Shown here piece by piece: positions 22,731 through 29,956 of a stretch of 33,657 bases of DNA. Where the stretch lies: contig JAGAXP010000070.1 of NCBI GenBank assembly GCA_017940955.1, positions 1-33,657 of the forward strand, in the 5' to 3' direction. A program made the translations under genes and the position numbers. Each line of letters opens with the position of its first letter. The stretch's first letter is position 1. This DNA is from Oribacterium sp. (lineage in GTDB: Bacteria > Bacillota_A > Clostridia > Lachnospirales > Lachnospiraceae). The notes beneath the pieces are model-generated. The model had not been told where the DNA came from. It was given only the letters and a program-made list of their open reading frames with translations, and made no database searches.

Positions 22731-23771
22731 TTAATCGCACACAACCACCACGGTTCCCTTACCGATGAGACCGTACAGAGCCTGGGCCTTGTCCTTCGGG
22801 AGATTGATACAGCCGTGGCTTCCGTCTGAAAGGTAAATGTTTCCGCCGAAGGATGAACGCCAGCTTGCATCATGGAGTCCGATGCCGCCATTGAAAGGCA
22901 TCCAGTAGTCTACATGAGATTCATAAGTAGGCTTTCCTGTACGAGGGCTTACAGGTCCCTTCAGAATCCTGTTCGTTTCCTTATAGTTAACAGAAAATAC
23001 ACCCTTTGGTGTAGCTCTCTCGGGATCTGTCTGGGTACCTGAAACTATAGGGCTTTCCCATACACAATTACCGCCCTGATAGTAGTAGGCATGCTGGGAG
23101 CCAATGCTGACTTCCACAAAGGTGTCTCCCCACTGAGGCATCTCTCCACGGGCAGCAACGGAAGAGTAAACCGGCTGTCTCACCACAGACTGAAGGGCCT
23201 GAATATTGGCTGTAAGAGCCGCTGTCTCTCCTGCAAGGTCAATATAATAACCGTAATTTGTGGCAAGAGACTTTTGAGTTCCGTCCGCACTGAGCCAGGT
23301 CTGAACTCCCTTTGTATCATAGATGTCCTTCAGTCCCTGAACATAAGCCGCAACCTGATTCTGATCAACAAAGATAGTTGAACCGTCATTTCCGGTAACC
23401 CATGAGGCAATGGTAAGACCGTCAAGCACAATGGTTTCTCCCGTTGCCATCTGATATGTAACTGACATGCCATTAACTGAAGCAAGCTTCTGACCCTTGA
23501 CCATGGCTTCAAAAGGTGACGATGCCGAAGCATTAACCGCTGCCATATCTATAGGTGAGTTAACACCATTTGCGGCATTGATTGCCTGCTGCGCCTGAGC
23601 CGCCTGCATGGCACTAAGATCTGCCGGTGTATACACCGACGAATTGGGTGCCTCCACCCCAGCCGGAACAGTCGCTGTAACATAATTATCAGTATCCGCA
23701 AAAGCCGAAACACTGATTAAAGCGCTCACCGAAAGTGCCAGAACCGCCGAACGAAAAATATGTTTAATCAT
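22731..23771 (-). CDS. Secreted L,D-transpeptidase (YkuD family)
   Basis: A 346-residue exported enzyme. A signal peptide (MIKHIFRSAVLALSVSALIS to AFA) precedes an Ala/Gln-rich region, a domain resembling the peptidoglycan-binding domain that accompanies clostridial YkuD enzymes (VNGMSVTYQMATGETIVLDG; VAAYVQGLKDIYDTKG), and the C-terminal YkuD domain: FVEVSIGSQHAYYYQGG, ESPIVSGTQTDPERATPKGVF, and the active-site motif SDGSHGCINLP with catalytic Cys. It should form 3-3 cross-links in peptidoglycan or attach proteins. The start at MIKHIF has AGAGGGG upstream with an AGAAGG closer in; the longer reading adds 20 unsupported codons. An AT-rich hairpin terminator follows. Confidence 0.92.
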   Translation of the reverse strand: MIKHIFRSAVLALSVSALISVSAFADTDNYVTATVPAGVEAPNSSVYTPADLSAMQAAQAQQAINAANGVNSPIDMAAVNASASSPFEAMVKGQKLASVNGMSVTYQMATGETIVLDGLTIASWVTGNDGSTIFVDQNQVAAYVQGLKDIYDTKGVQTWLSADGTQKSLATNYGYYIDLAGETAALTANIQALQSVVRQPVYSSVAARGEMPQWGDTFVEVSIGSQHAYYYQGGNCVWESPIVSGTQTDPERATPKGVFSVNYKETNRILKGPVSPRTGKPTYESHVDYWMPFNGGIGLHDASWRSSFGGNIYLSDGSHGCINLPKDKAQALYGLIGKGTVVVVCD

Positions 23772-23914
23772 AACCTTCTCTACCCCTCTGAAATCGCGCC
23801 GTAATATAGTGTAGCGCAACACCACAAGCATACCTCTTTTCTATATTTTTTGCTACGGCTAAATAGTAATATTTTCCATATTTTAACAGTTTAACCGCTA
23901 CATATAGTATGAAA

Positions 23915-23969
23915 GAGCAGGAAGGCATCCATCGAAGCGACTCGCCTTTAAATGGATGCCCTCCTGCTC
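23915..23969 (-). terminator. Long hairpin at the 3' end of the isochorismatase-like gene, repeat-family member
   Basis: GAGCAGGAGGGCATCCAT pairs with its inverted copy over 18 positions (one G-U, only in the minus-strand RNA); a minor GCGA/TCGC stem lies in the loop. One arm contains the stop codon of the gene. The loop-side 29 bases (23933-23961) match 25 of 29 bases of the 310-bp element arm at 19527-19555, so this is a short relative of that repeat family. The tail CTCTTTC is only weakly T-rich. Confidence 0.7.
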
Positions 23970-24643
23970 GTCCCACTATAATACTCCTCCGCCGTCATGA
24001 TCCTGACATGCAGCGGTGCCAGCCCCTCCAGGATTTTCAGCGTCGCCTTCTCGGTCTCATCATTAAGCCCCGCGCAGGCATCCCTGAGATACACAAAGCG
24101 GTACCCGAGATCCGCCCCCTGGAAGAAAGTCGAAAGAACACAGCACTCGCTCACAACCCCCATAAGGACGATGTCTCCCCCGTGAACCATAGCTCTGTCA
24201 GCCGCCGCCCTGATATAAGGATGGGAAAAACAGCTGTAGGTACTCTTATCATAATAAGGAAAGTCCTCAACATATCCTGCGATCTCCGGAATAAACTCTT
24301 CCATCACGTGATCATCATTTATTTCCTTATTTACATTGTTATAGTCATGCCAGACACCGATTGCGTCCTCCTCCGGAGGTGCGATAAAGCGGGTCAGCAT
24401 AACCTCCGGAACTTCTGCTCCGTTAATTGTCCGTGAGCTTAGATCTCCTGAGACATTATTCCCGATATCATCACCCGATCCGGTTTTGTCCGGTGTCTCC
24501 GACTTTTCCTTCAGCTCAATGATCCTGTCCAGAAGCTTTGAAATGTTCTCCGCTGCCTTTCCCACGTTCTCACAGGCCCAGGGATTCCCCTTCAGATACA
24601 CCTTCTGCATATCTACAACCAGAACCAAATCCTCTTTCTTCAT
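23948..24643 (-). CDS. Isochorismatase-like cysteine hydrolase
   Basis: A 231-residue cytoplasmic hydrolase of the isochorismatase/nicotinamidase fold. The nucleophile-supporting Asp is in LVLVVDMQ (residue 11), the Lys in FPYYDKSTYSCF, and the catalytic Cys in LMGVVSECCVLST, followed by the family segment GYRFVYLRDACAGLNDETEKATLKIL. The substrate is not predictable; nicotinamide-, isochorismate- and ureido-type amidases share this fold. A polar stretch of about 30 residues (KEKSETPDKTGSGDDIGNNV onward) after the first helix is unusual. Start at the ATG with GGAGATGCG upstream. The last codons form part of a long hairpin. The gene stands alone between a YkuD gene and an ECF component. Confidence 0.85.
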   Translation of the reverse strand: MKKEDLVLVVDMQKVYLKGNPWACENVGKAAENISKLLDRIIELKEKSETPDKTGSGDDIGNNVSGDLSSRTINGAEVPEVMLTRFIAPPEEDAIGVWHDYNNVNKEINDDHVMEEFIPEIAGYVEDFPYYDKSTYSCFSHPYIRAAADRAMVHGGDIVLMGVVSECCVLSTFFQGADLGYRFVYLRDACAGLNDETEKATLKILEGLAPLHVRIMTAEEYYSGTSRRASI

Positions 24644-24852
24644 ATCGCATCTCCTCATCTATAAATGCATGTTTTCCACCGTTTATATCTGACACACAGA
24701 TGTCAATCTAACCGGCTCTATAAACGTAACTTTTTTACCGCTTTTCACTCCCGGATGCCCTGCACTTTCTTTCACAGAATTTTCATTCATGATACTTTCA
24801 TCCTCAGATAGTGGTTTTTTTAACAAAATATCTTCAATCAGGAAAAAAGGTG

Positions 24853-24968
24853 TATAATAATGAGGATTTTCATCCAAATAAAAAACGGCATTGCCGCATC
24901 AGATTGATTCATTTGCCTGGAGGGCTGAGCATTAGCTCTCAAAATCAAATTCATAGGGGCGTAATACT
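24853..24968 (+). promoter_or_regulatory. Promoter -10 and structured leader of the ECF S-component gene
   Basis: TATAAT at 24853-24858 begins a leader of about 105 bases; a convincing -35 is not seen. The leader holds GGAT/ATCC, CGGCA/TGCCG, and a 7-bp stem GAGGGCT/AGCTCTC with loop GAGCATT, enclosed by ATTTG/CAAAT. ECF vitamin transporters are often riboswitch-controlled, but I could not match TPP, FMN, cobalamin, preQ1 or tetrahydrofolate cores. The remaining bases 24644-24852 hold no supported gene; a TGACA/TGTCA inverted pair lies near 24691-24706. Confidence 0.5.
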
Positions 24969-25571
24969 ATGGGAAAATTATTTAAAACAACTTTTTCAAC
25001 ACCGGTGATCGTTCTGATCCCTGCATGCATCGGTATCAATTATATCGGAAGACTTTTTGCCCAGGCCTTGAAGCTTCCACTGTGGCTTGATTCCATCGGA
25101 ACCTGCCTCGGAGCCATCCTCGGCGGCCCGATCATCGGCGCTATCTGCGGAGCCTCCAACAACCTGATCTATGGTTTCACAACCGTCGACAACATTACCC
25201 TTATCTATGCTCTCACTTCAGTGGCCATCGGAATCGCTGTGGGCATAATGGCAAGGCTTGGCTTCATGACAACATTTACTAAGGCAATGTTGACAGCCTG
25301 TGTGGGTGGAATTGCCGCAGTTATCGTTTCAACTCCACTTAACATACTTTTCTGGGGCGGCACCACCGGTAATGTCTGGGGCGATGCGGTTTTCGCAGCA
25401 ACTCAGGCTCAGGGTCTACCGGTATTTATCGGTTCACTCCTCGACGAGATCGTTGTTGATATTCCTGACAAACTCATCACCGGACTCATCGTATACCTCA
25501 TCATAAGCAGGCTTCCGAAAAAGCTCACTGCACTTTTTGATGAAAACGAAATGCCGGAGTCCCTTGATTGA
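24969..25571 (+). CDS. ECF transporter S component (substrate-binding membrane subunit)
   Basis: A 200-residue integral membrane protein with about six hydrophobic segments (TPVIVLIPACIGINYIGRLF; LGAILGGPIIGAICGASNNL; ITLIYALTSVAIGIAVGIMA; AMLTACVGGIAAVIVSTPLN; KLITGLIVYLIISRL). The GGPIIGAICGASNNLIYG pattern with small residues is typical of energy-coupling-factor S components, which capture a vitamin or other micronutrient and dock on a shared ATPase/EcfT module. No ATPase genes are nearby, so it would use a module encoded elsewhere (group II). The ligand is unknown. An AGGGG ribosome site precedes ATG at 8 bases. The leader is long and folded, hinting at ligand-responsive control. Confidence 0.87.
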   Translation: MGKLFKTTFSTPVIVLIPACIGINYIGRLFAQALKLPLWLDSIGTCLGAILGGPIIGAICGASNNLIYGFTTVDNITLIYALTSVAIGIAVGIMARLGFMTTFTKAMLTACVGGIAAVIVSTPLNILFWGGTTGNVWGDAVFAATQAQGLPVFIGSLLDEIVVDIPDKLITGLIVYLIISRLPKKLTALFDENEMPESLD

Positions 25572-25613
25572 TCATATTTTTTTGCTAAAATTAAACAGGA
25601 CTTTGGAAACTGA

Positions 25614-25641
25614 GGCGGTCATGGGATTCATGGCCGTCTTT
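25614..25641 (+). terminator. Hairpin between the ECF gene and the convergent kinase-like gene
   Basis: GGCGGTCATG pairs with CATGGCCGTC (10 pairs including G-U) with a 5-base loop, followed by TTTC. The short T-run makes it a weak terminator for the plus-strand gene. Confidence 0.45.
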
Positions 25642-26258
25642 CAATCCTTCGAGTACATGATCCGAAGATCGCACCTCGCCTCGATGCCCATGCGCTCGAT
25701 GTAGATATCCGTCTTCGGAATCCACTTGTCGATGTAGTCATCGAGCTCGGAAGTGCCCTCCCGGTCGATAACATTCTCAATCTGCTGTTGATGCTCCACA
25801 TCCATGAAAATCTTAAGATCATATGGCTCCCCGAAATACGGATTCATACAGTACGTCCCCTCAACGATATTGAGCCGCTTCGGCACCATATCCCTCGCAT
25901 ACTTCGCATCAAAATCCATCGTATGATAGTTGAAAGGTCTGTAATGCACCACCTCACGCCTCTCGATCACATCCAGCACTTCCCGCTTGAAACGCTCGTA
26001 GTCAACATTACCGCCAACCTCCAGCAAACGCTCCTTAGTCCGCTGATGACTCTGCAGATAGAAATCATCCATGTGAAAAAGATTCCCGCCAAACTTCCCG
26101 TGAAGGTATTTTGCAATTGTGGTTTTTCCGGCTCCGGTGCGCCCGTCAATGGCAATGATGAGACAGTCATCGCCTGTCCTGATAAGTTCCTCTATCGCAA
26201 GGACTGCAGGCAGGAATCTCTCCCTGTCCCTAACCTGCCTCTGTCGAATGTTACTCAT
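25641..26258 (-). CDS. P-loop kinase, uridine-kinase-like
   Basis: A 205-residue nucleotide-binding protein. Walker A is IIAIDGRTGAGKTTIAKYL (about residues 33-52); FHMDDFYL follows, the typical uridine-kinase/phosphoribulokinase-like segment, then NVDYERFKREVLDVI, VHYRPFNYHTMDF, and IVEGTYCMNPYFGEPYDLKIFMDV, where a conserved acidic EG marks the active site. Such proteins phosphorylate nucleosides, pantothenate or similar small molecules; the substrate is not determined here. Start at the ATG with GGAGGTGAGGG upstream; the longer reading adds 22 unsupported codons. It lies 93 bases downstream of the MoxR-type ATPase in the same direction and could be cotranscribed with it. Confidence 0.85.
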   Translation of the reverse strand: MSNIRQRQVRDRERFLPAVLAIEELIRTGDDCLIIAIDGRTGAGKTTIAKYLHGKFGGNLFHMDDFYLQSHQRTKERLLEVGGNVDYERFKREVLDVIERREVVHYRPFNYHTMDFDAKYARDMVPKRLNIVEGTYCMNPYFGEPYDLKIFMDVEHQQQIENVIDREGTSELDDYIDKWIPKTDIYIERMGIEARCDLRIMYSKD

Positions 26259-26351
26259 TACTGTTACCCTCACCTCCGGGAATGTCAGCCCCTTTATAAT
26301 AAGCTTTAAAGGAGCTGTTCTCATATGTCAGCTTTGCTGTAAAACCCTGTT

Positions 26352-27932
26352 CTAAAGCTCCATCACCTTCATAACCTCATCTCTTAGCTTCGCCCTCTGA
26401 TCCTTTAAAAGCAGATACTGATTGTACTTGTAGTAGGCTTCATTTCCGCACTCTGAGATGAACTTAAGAGAATAGAAGCCCGCATTAAGATCACTAAGGA
26501 AAATGACAAGCTCCTGTCCTTCACCGAAGGTCTTATTGATAAATTCAAAGGCATTGGTCAAGTGATCACCTGTAGTCCTGATAGCTCCGGTTCTGGCCGC
26601 TTCCCTCTCTGTAAACCACTGTTTTGCCACAGCGAAAAGCTCTGCATCGTCGCCTTCCGAAAGAGTCAGCTTCTCCTCCAGCTCCTCAAGAGCCAGCAGA
26701 ATCTTTTTCTGAATCCTCTCCTGGTAACGGCTGAGCATATGGGCCTTGATATTTCTTTCCATCTGAAGCTTCAGGAAGTCATGATCGGTTTTAAGGATGT
26801 CAAGAAGATCCGCATTACCATGAACCGAAGCTCCCGCAGTGCTTGCTTTACCCGACTCTCCCGCACTTCCTGACGAGCCGGCTGCCGCAGTATCCGCCAC
26901 AGCACCCTTCAGCTTCTTCACCTCCGCGAACACTTCTCTCTGAATATCGAGATTCTCCGCATACTTCCGGAACTCCCGGTTCAGGGTCTCTATCATGAGA
27001 CCAAGAAGTGAAAGCTTCTCATCAAAAGGCGCCGTCACGATTGCACGCACATCCTTCGGGAATTCCCCCGCAAGGATCGACGGTACCTGATAGGTAACGC
27101 GGTACTTATTGTAAAGCTCATAGTAGGTTGCAAAATCCCTCGCGATCTCCGGGTCGCCAATGTACTCTGCCACCAGATCTCTCGTGACCTTGAGTTCCAT
27201 ATCCTCATAAACCTTGATGATACGGCTGAGATCCTCCCAGCCTCTGGCTGTGACGAAATGCTTCCCTTCTATCCCGGCCTTCACCGAATAGAACTTGTCC
27301 TTCTTTATCTCAAGATATGCAAGGATCGCGCCGCAAACATCCATCCTGTAGGCATATTCCTTCCAAACCTTGAAATCCTCCAGGATGTCGATCCGCTTTA
27401 CGCGGTCCAAAGTTACGATATCAAAATCCCTGACCGACTTGTTGTACTCCGGCGGATTTCCCGCAGTCACGATGACAAAGCCCTCCGGCACACGATGGGA
27501 ACCAAAGGTCTTGTACTGCAGGAACTGCAGCATGGTGGGTGCCAATGTCTCCGACACGCAGTTTATCTCATCCAGGAACAGTATTCCCTCCTTCACCCCG
27601 GAACGCTCAATCTGATCATAGATCGACGCAATGATCTCGGACATGGTGTACTCGGTAACCGAATACTCCTCCCCGCCATAGCTCTTCTTACTTATATAAG
27701 GAAGTCCGATGGCAGACTGCCTGGTATGATGCGTGATGGTATAGGACACCAGGTTAATGTTAAGCTCCTCCGCAATCTGCTCCATGATGGCAGTTTTTCC
27801 TATTCCGGGAGGTCCCATGAGGAGCACCGGTCTCTGTTTTTCCACCGGAATCCTGTAGGCTCCGGTCTCATCCTTCATAAGATAAGCCTTTACTGTATTT
27901 ACAACTTCCTGTTTCGCTTCTTTGATGTTCAT
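26352..27932 (-). CDS. MoxR-type AAA+ ATPase of a three-gene vWA/LRR set
   Basis: A 526-residue AAA+ ATPase. Walker A is VLLMGPPGIGKT (about residues 36-47), Walker B is GILFLDEINCVSETL (about 117), and the sensor-1 region is VIVTAGNPPEYNKSVRDFD. The lid region carries ARGWEDLSRII. After about residue 350 there is an Ala/Gly/Ser-rich linker (DTAAAGSSGSAGESGKASTA) and an alpha-helical C-terminal domain of about 150 residues with no known signature. MoxR ATPases act as chaperones for vWA proteins, using ATP to remodel a metal-bound complex. The vWA partner is the next gene upstream. Start at MNIKEAK with AGAGG at 7 bases. Four TGCGTGTC-type boxes lie just upstream, suggesting a separate regulated promoter. 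Confidence 0.9.
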   Translation of the reverse strand: MNIKEAKQEVVNTVKAYLMKDETGAYRIPVEKQRPVLLMGPPGIGKTAIMEQIAEELNINLVSYTITHHTRQSAIGLPYISKKSYGGEEYSVTEYTMSEIIASIYDQIERSGVKEGILFLDEINCVSETLAPTMLQFLQYKTFGSHRVPEGFVIVTAGNPPEYNKSVRDFDIVTLDRVKRIDILEDFKVWKEYAYRMDVCGAILAYLEIKKDKFYSVKAGIEGKHFVTARGWEDLSRIIKVYEDMELKVTRDLVAEYIGDPEIARDFATYYELYNKYRVTYQVPSILAGEFPKDVRAIVTAPFDEKLSLLGLMIETLNREFRKYAENLDIQREVFAEVKKLKGAVADTAAAGSSGSAGESGKASTAGASVHGNADLLDILKTDHDFLKLQMERNIKAHMLSRYQERIQKKILLALEELEEKLTLSEGDDAELFAVAKQWFTEREAARTGAIRTTGDHLTNAFEFINKTFGEGQELVIFLSDLNAGFYSLKFISECGNEAYYKYNQYLLLKDQRAKLRDEVMKVMEL

Positions 27933-27953
27933 AACAACCTCTGTAAGATTTTT

Positions 27954-28052
27954 TACACGCACCTGGTCTTCATTCGCTCTTCTGCGTGTCGTCATTTTCT
28001 AAAACAATCAGTTTAGACACGCAAACTACCTTATATCCTTTTTCTGCGTGTC
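27954..28052. promoter_or_regulatory. Four alternating TGCGTGTC boxes upstream of the MoxR-type gene
   Basis: TACACGCA (27954, one mismatch), TGCGTGTC (27983), GACACGCA (28016) and TGCGTGTC (28045) alternate in orientation with centre spacings of 29, 33 and 29 bases, about three helical turns. This makes two inverted pairs in the 169-base gap after the vWA gene. They look like binding sites of a dimeric regulator. No obvious -10/-35 pair was found between them. Confidence 0.6.
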
Positions 28053-28101
28053 ATATACTAATTCCAACTCATTTGAAGACTAATACCAAAAACAAAGGGC
28101 T

Positions 28102-29739
28102 TTATTCTTTCAAATACAATTTCATCGCCCAATCCGGGACGTCTTTGTCATTGATATCCGCCAACGGATCAAATACAAATGCCGTATCATAGTCCGGTGC
28201 CTTCTCCGGAAACTCTCCGTAACCATCGGTAAAATAAAGCATTCCCTTCATATCCGGAAGCTCTCTCCTTTTCCGAAGCTCTTCTACGTAGTTAAAGGCC
28301 GGCCTGAAATCCGTGCCATAGCCACCCCGGATCTGGAAGCCCTCCGCATACTCCTCAATCTCTTCAGGCTTCAGGAGAGTCACATCCTTTTGAACCTGAT
28401 CGTCGCATTCTACTATATGGACTCTTATCTGCTTGAAGAAGCTTTGCCTGTTCCTGAGGAGCGCCGCCGTTTCATTGAGAAACTTCTGGACCTGCTCCTG
28501 CTTGGTGGAAGCCGAGGTATCGATGACGACGACCAGATCGGAAATCCTTCTGTCCTCGCAGAATTCGTTTTCCTCTATAAGCGGCATGTTTCCGTAGACC
28601 TCCATGCCGTAATTGTAATAACCGTAATCAAAACTCTCTGGATCGACTCTGGTTTCCTCCCTCACAACCGTGAGCTTTCTTAGGAACTCTCTGAAATCCG
28701 TTTCCTTTCTGTACTGCGCAGAAAGCACCCAGGCGAGACTTCCCGTCTCGTCCCCTGCTTCAGCTCCAAAAGTCTCAAGCTCTGTCTTTAGCCTTTCGGC
28801 GGTATCCTTCCAGTTCTCGTCAAGCTCCTCCATCGGAATCTGCTGAAGCGGCGTACCACCACCGGCATCCTCCGGGTTTCGCTCTTCTATATCCTCTCCG
28901 AGAGGGAACCCCTCCCCGGAACCGGAATTTCCATCGTGGTCCGAATCGCCCGACCGTGGCTGACCGTTTTTGTCATCCTGCTTCATCCCACTGCCTGCGT
29001 CAGCCTGATCCTCCCCGGAATTGTCATTACCCTCCGGTTTTTCCGAACCGGAGCCGTCATCTGACTGATGTGAGCCATCTGCGTCCCCGTCGTCAGCATT
29101 ATCACCCGAAGCACCTGTGGGCGGCTTCATATCCGACCGAATCTCCGGAGGCTGCCCGGCCTCAGGATCCTTGCTGTCATCCTCCAGCCTCTTCCAGAAC
29201 TGATGGTCGCACCTGTAAAACTCCTGCTGAAGCTTCAGCTTCGTATCTATATCGAGATTGATGCTCTTAAGATAATGATAAATCCTCTCCGCTGTCAGCA
29301 CCTTGCACTCAGCCTTAAGCTTCTCGTACCACTCCTCCCGGAACGGATACGCCGGGCGGTTAATGATGTCATAATCCATGGAATCCAGCACCGACTCCAC
29401 CTGTATATCCGACGCCAGGTCCCAAAGTTCCTTATCTTCATACTGGTCCGACGTAAACATATGCCTGAAGATGCAGTGAAGCACGATATGAAGGTACAGC
29501 CTGCAAAGCTTCTGGGGACTCTCTATAAAAAGATGGAACACGAAGCTCGGATTATAATGTATAGTCCTTGCATCCGTCCCCATCCTCTGGGTATTAAGGT
29601 CCAATGTATACCCCAGGCTGTCCAGCGCCCTTCCCATAAATCTCATGGCGAGATACAGCTCGGTCCTTGATTCCGCAAGTATTCTGTTTCCAAAATCCAT
29701 AAGATCCCGATGGGACTTCATTAATTTCTGATCTGCCAT
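28102..29739 (-). CDS. DUF2201-like protein with vWA domain, MoxR partner
   Basis: A 545-residue protein. The N-terminal 180 residues match the putative metallopeptidase-like domain of the DUF2201 family (YNPSFVFHLF; LCRLYLHIVLHCIFRHMF, with spaced His residues rather than a true HExxH). Residues about 185-310 are an acidic Asp/Gly/Ser-rich linker. The C-terminus is a vWA-like domain: DLVVVIDTSAST (MIDAS DxSxS near 407), GGYGTDFRPAFNY (Thr near 475), and LYFTDGYGEFPE (Asp near 504). All metal-site positions are kept, so divalent-metal binding is likely. Paired MoxR-vWA genes form chaperone or conflict-related complexes in many bacteria. A direct repeat lies in the 217-base upstream gap. Confidence 0.87.
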   Translation of the reverse strand: MADQKLMKSHRDLMDFGNRILAESRTELYLAMRFMGRALDSLGYTLDLNTQRMGTDARTIHYNPSFVFHLFIESPQKLCRLYLHIVLHCIFRHMFTSDQYEDKELWDLASDIQVESVLDSMDYDIINRPAYPFREEWYEKLKAECKVLTAERIYHYLKSINLDIDTKLKLQQEFYRCDHQFWKRLEDDSKDPEAGQPPEIRSDMKPPTGASGDNADDGDADGSHQSDDGSGSEKPEGNDNSGEDQADAGSGMKQDDKNGQPRSGDSDHDGNSGSGEGFPLGEDIEERNPEDAGGGTPLQQIPMEELDENWKDTAERLKTELETFGAEAGDETGSLAWVLSAQYRKETDFREFLRKLTVVREETRVDPESFDYGYYNYGMEVYGNMPLIEENEFCEDRRISDLVVVIDTSASTKQEQVQKFLNETAALLRNRQSFFKQIRVHIVECDDQVQKDVTLLKPEEIEEYAEGFQIRGGYGTDFRPAFNYVEELRKRRELPDMKGMLYFTDGYGEFPEKAPDYDTAFVFDPLADINDKDVPDWAMKLYLKE

Positions 29740-29767
29740 AAATTCACCATGTATATTATTTATTCAT

Positions 29768-29851
29768 TAATCTTTGAGTCTAATAAAATACAAACTTACT
29801 AAAGCTGTTAGTTCCTCGCGTTGATCACGGTACATAACCTCTGAGTTTAAT
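29768..29851. repeat. Direct repeat upstream of the vWA gene
   Basis: TAATCTTTGAGTCTAAT (29768-29784) and TAACCTCTGAGTTTAAT (29835-29851) match at 14 of 17 positions, 67 bases apart, 29-112 bases before the vWA start. They may be regulator sites; the rest of the 217-base gap is AT-rich with nothing else recognised. Confidence 0.4.
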
Positions 29852-29956
29852 TACATTAAAGCACCTTAGAGATCAAATAACATAATACAAATACACCAAA
29901 GTTCATTTTTAAACAGAAACAAACATCCTAATATCATCTTCAGATACTGGTATTAT

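Noticed and set aside
24683..24877. Small minus-strand frame upstream of the isochorismatase-like gene (MNENSVKES start at 24790)
   Set aside because: Only 35 residues from its best start, no recognisable pattern, and it crosses the promoter region of the ECF gene.
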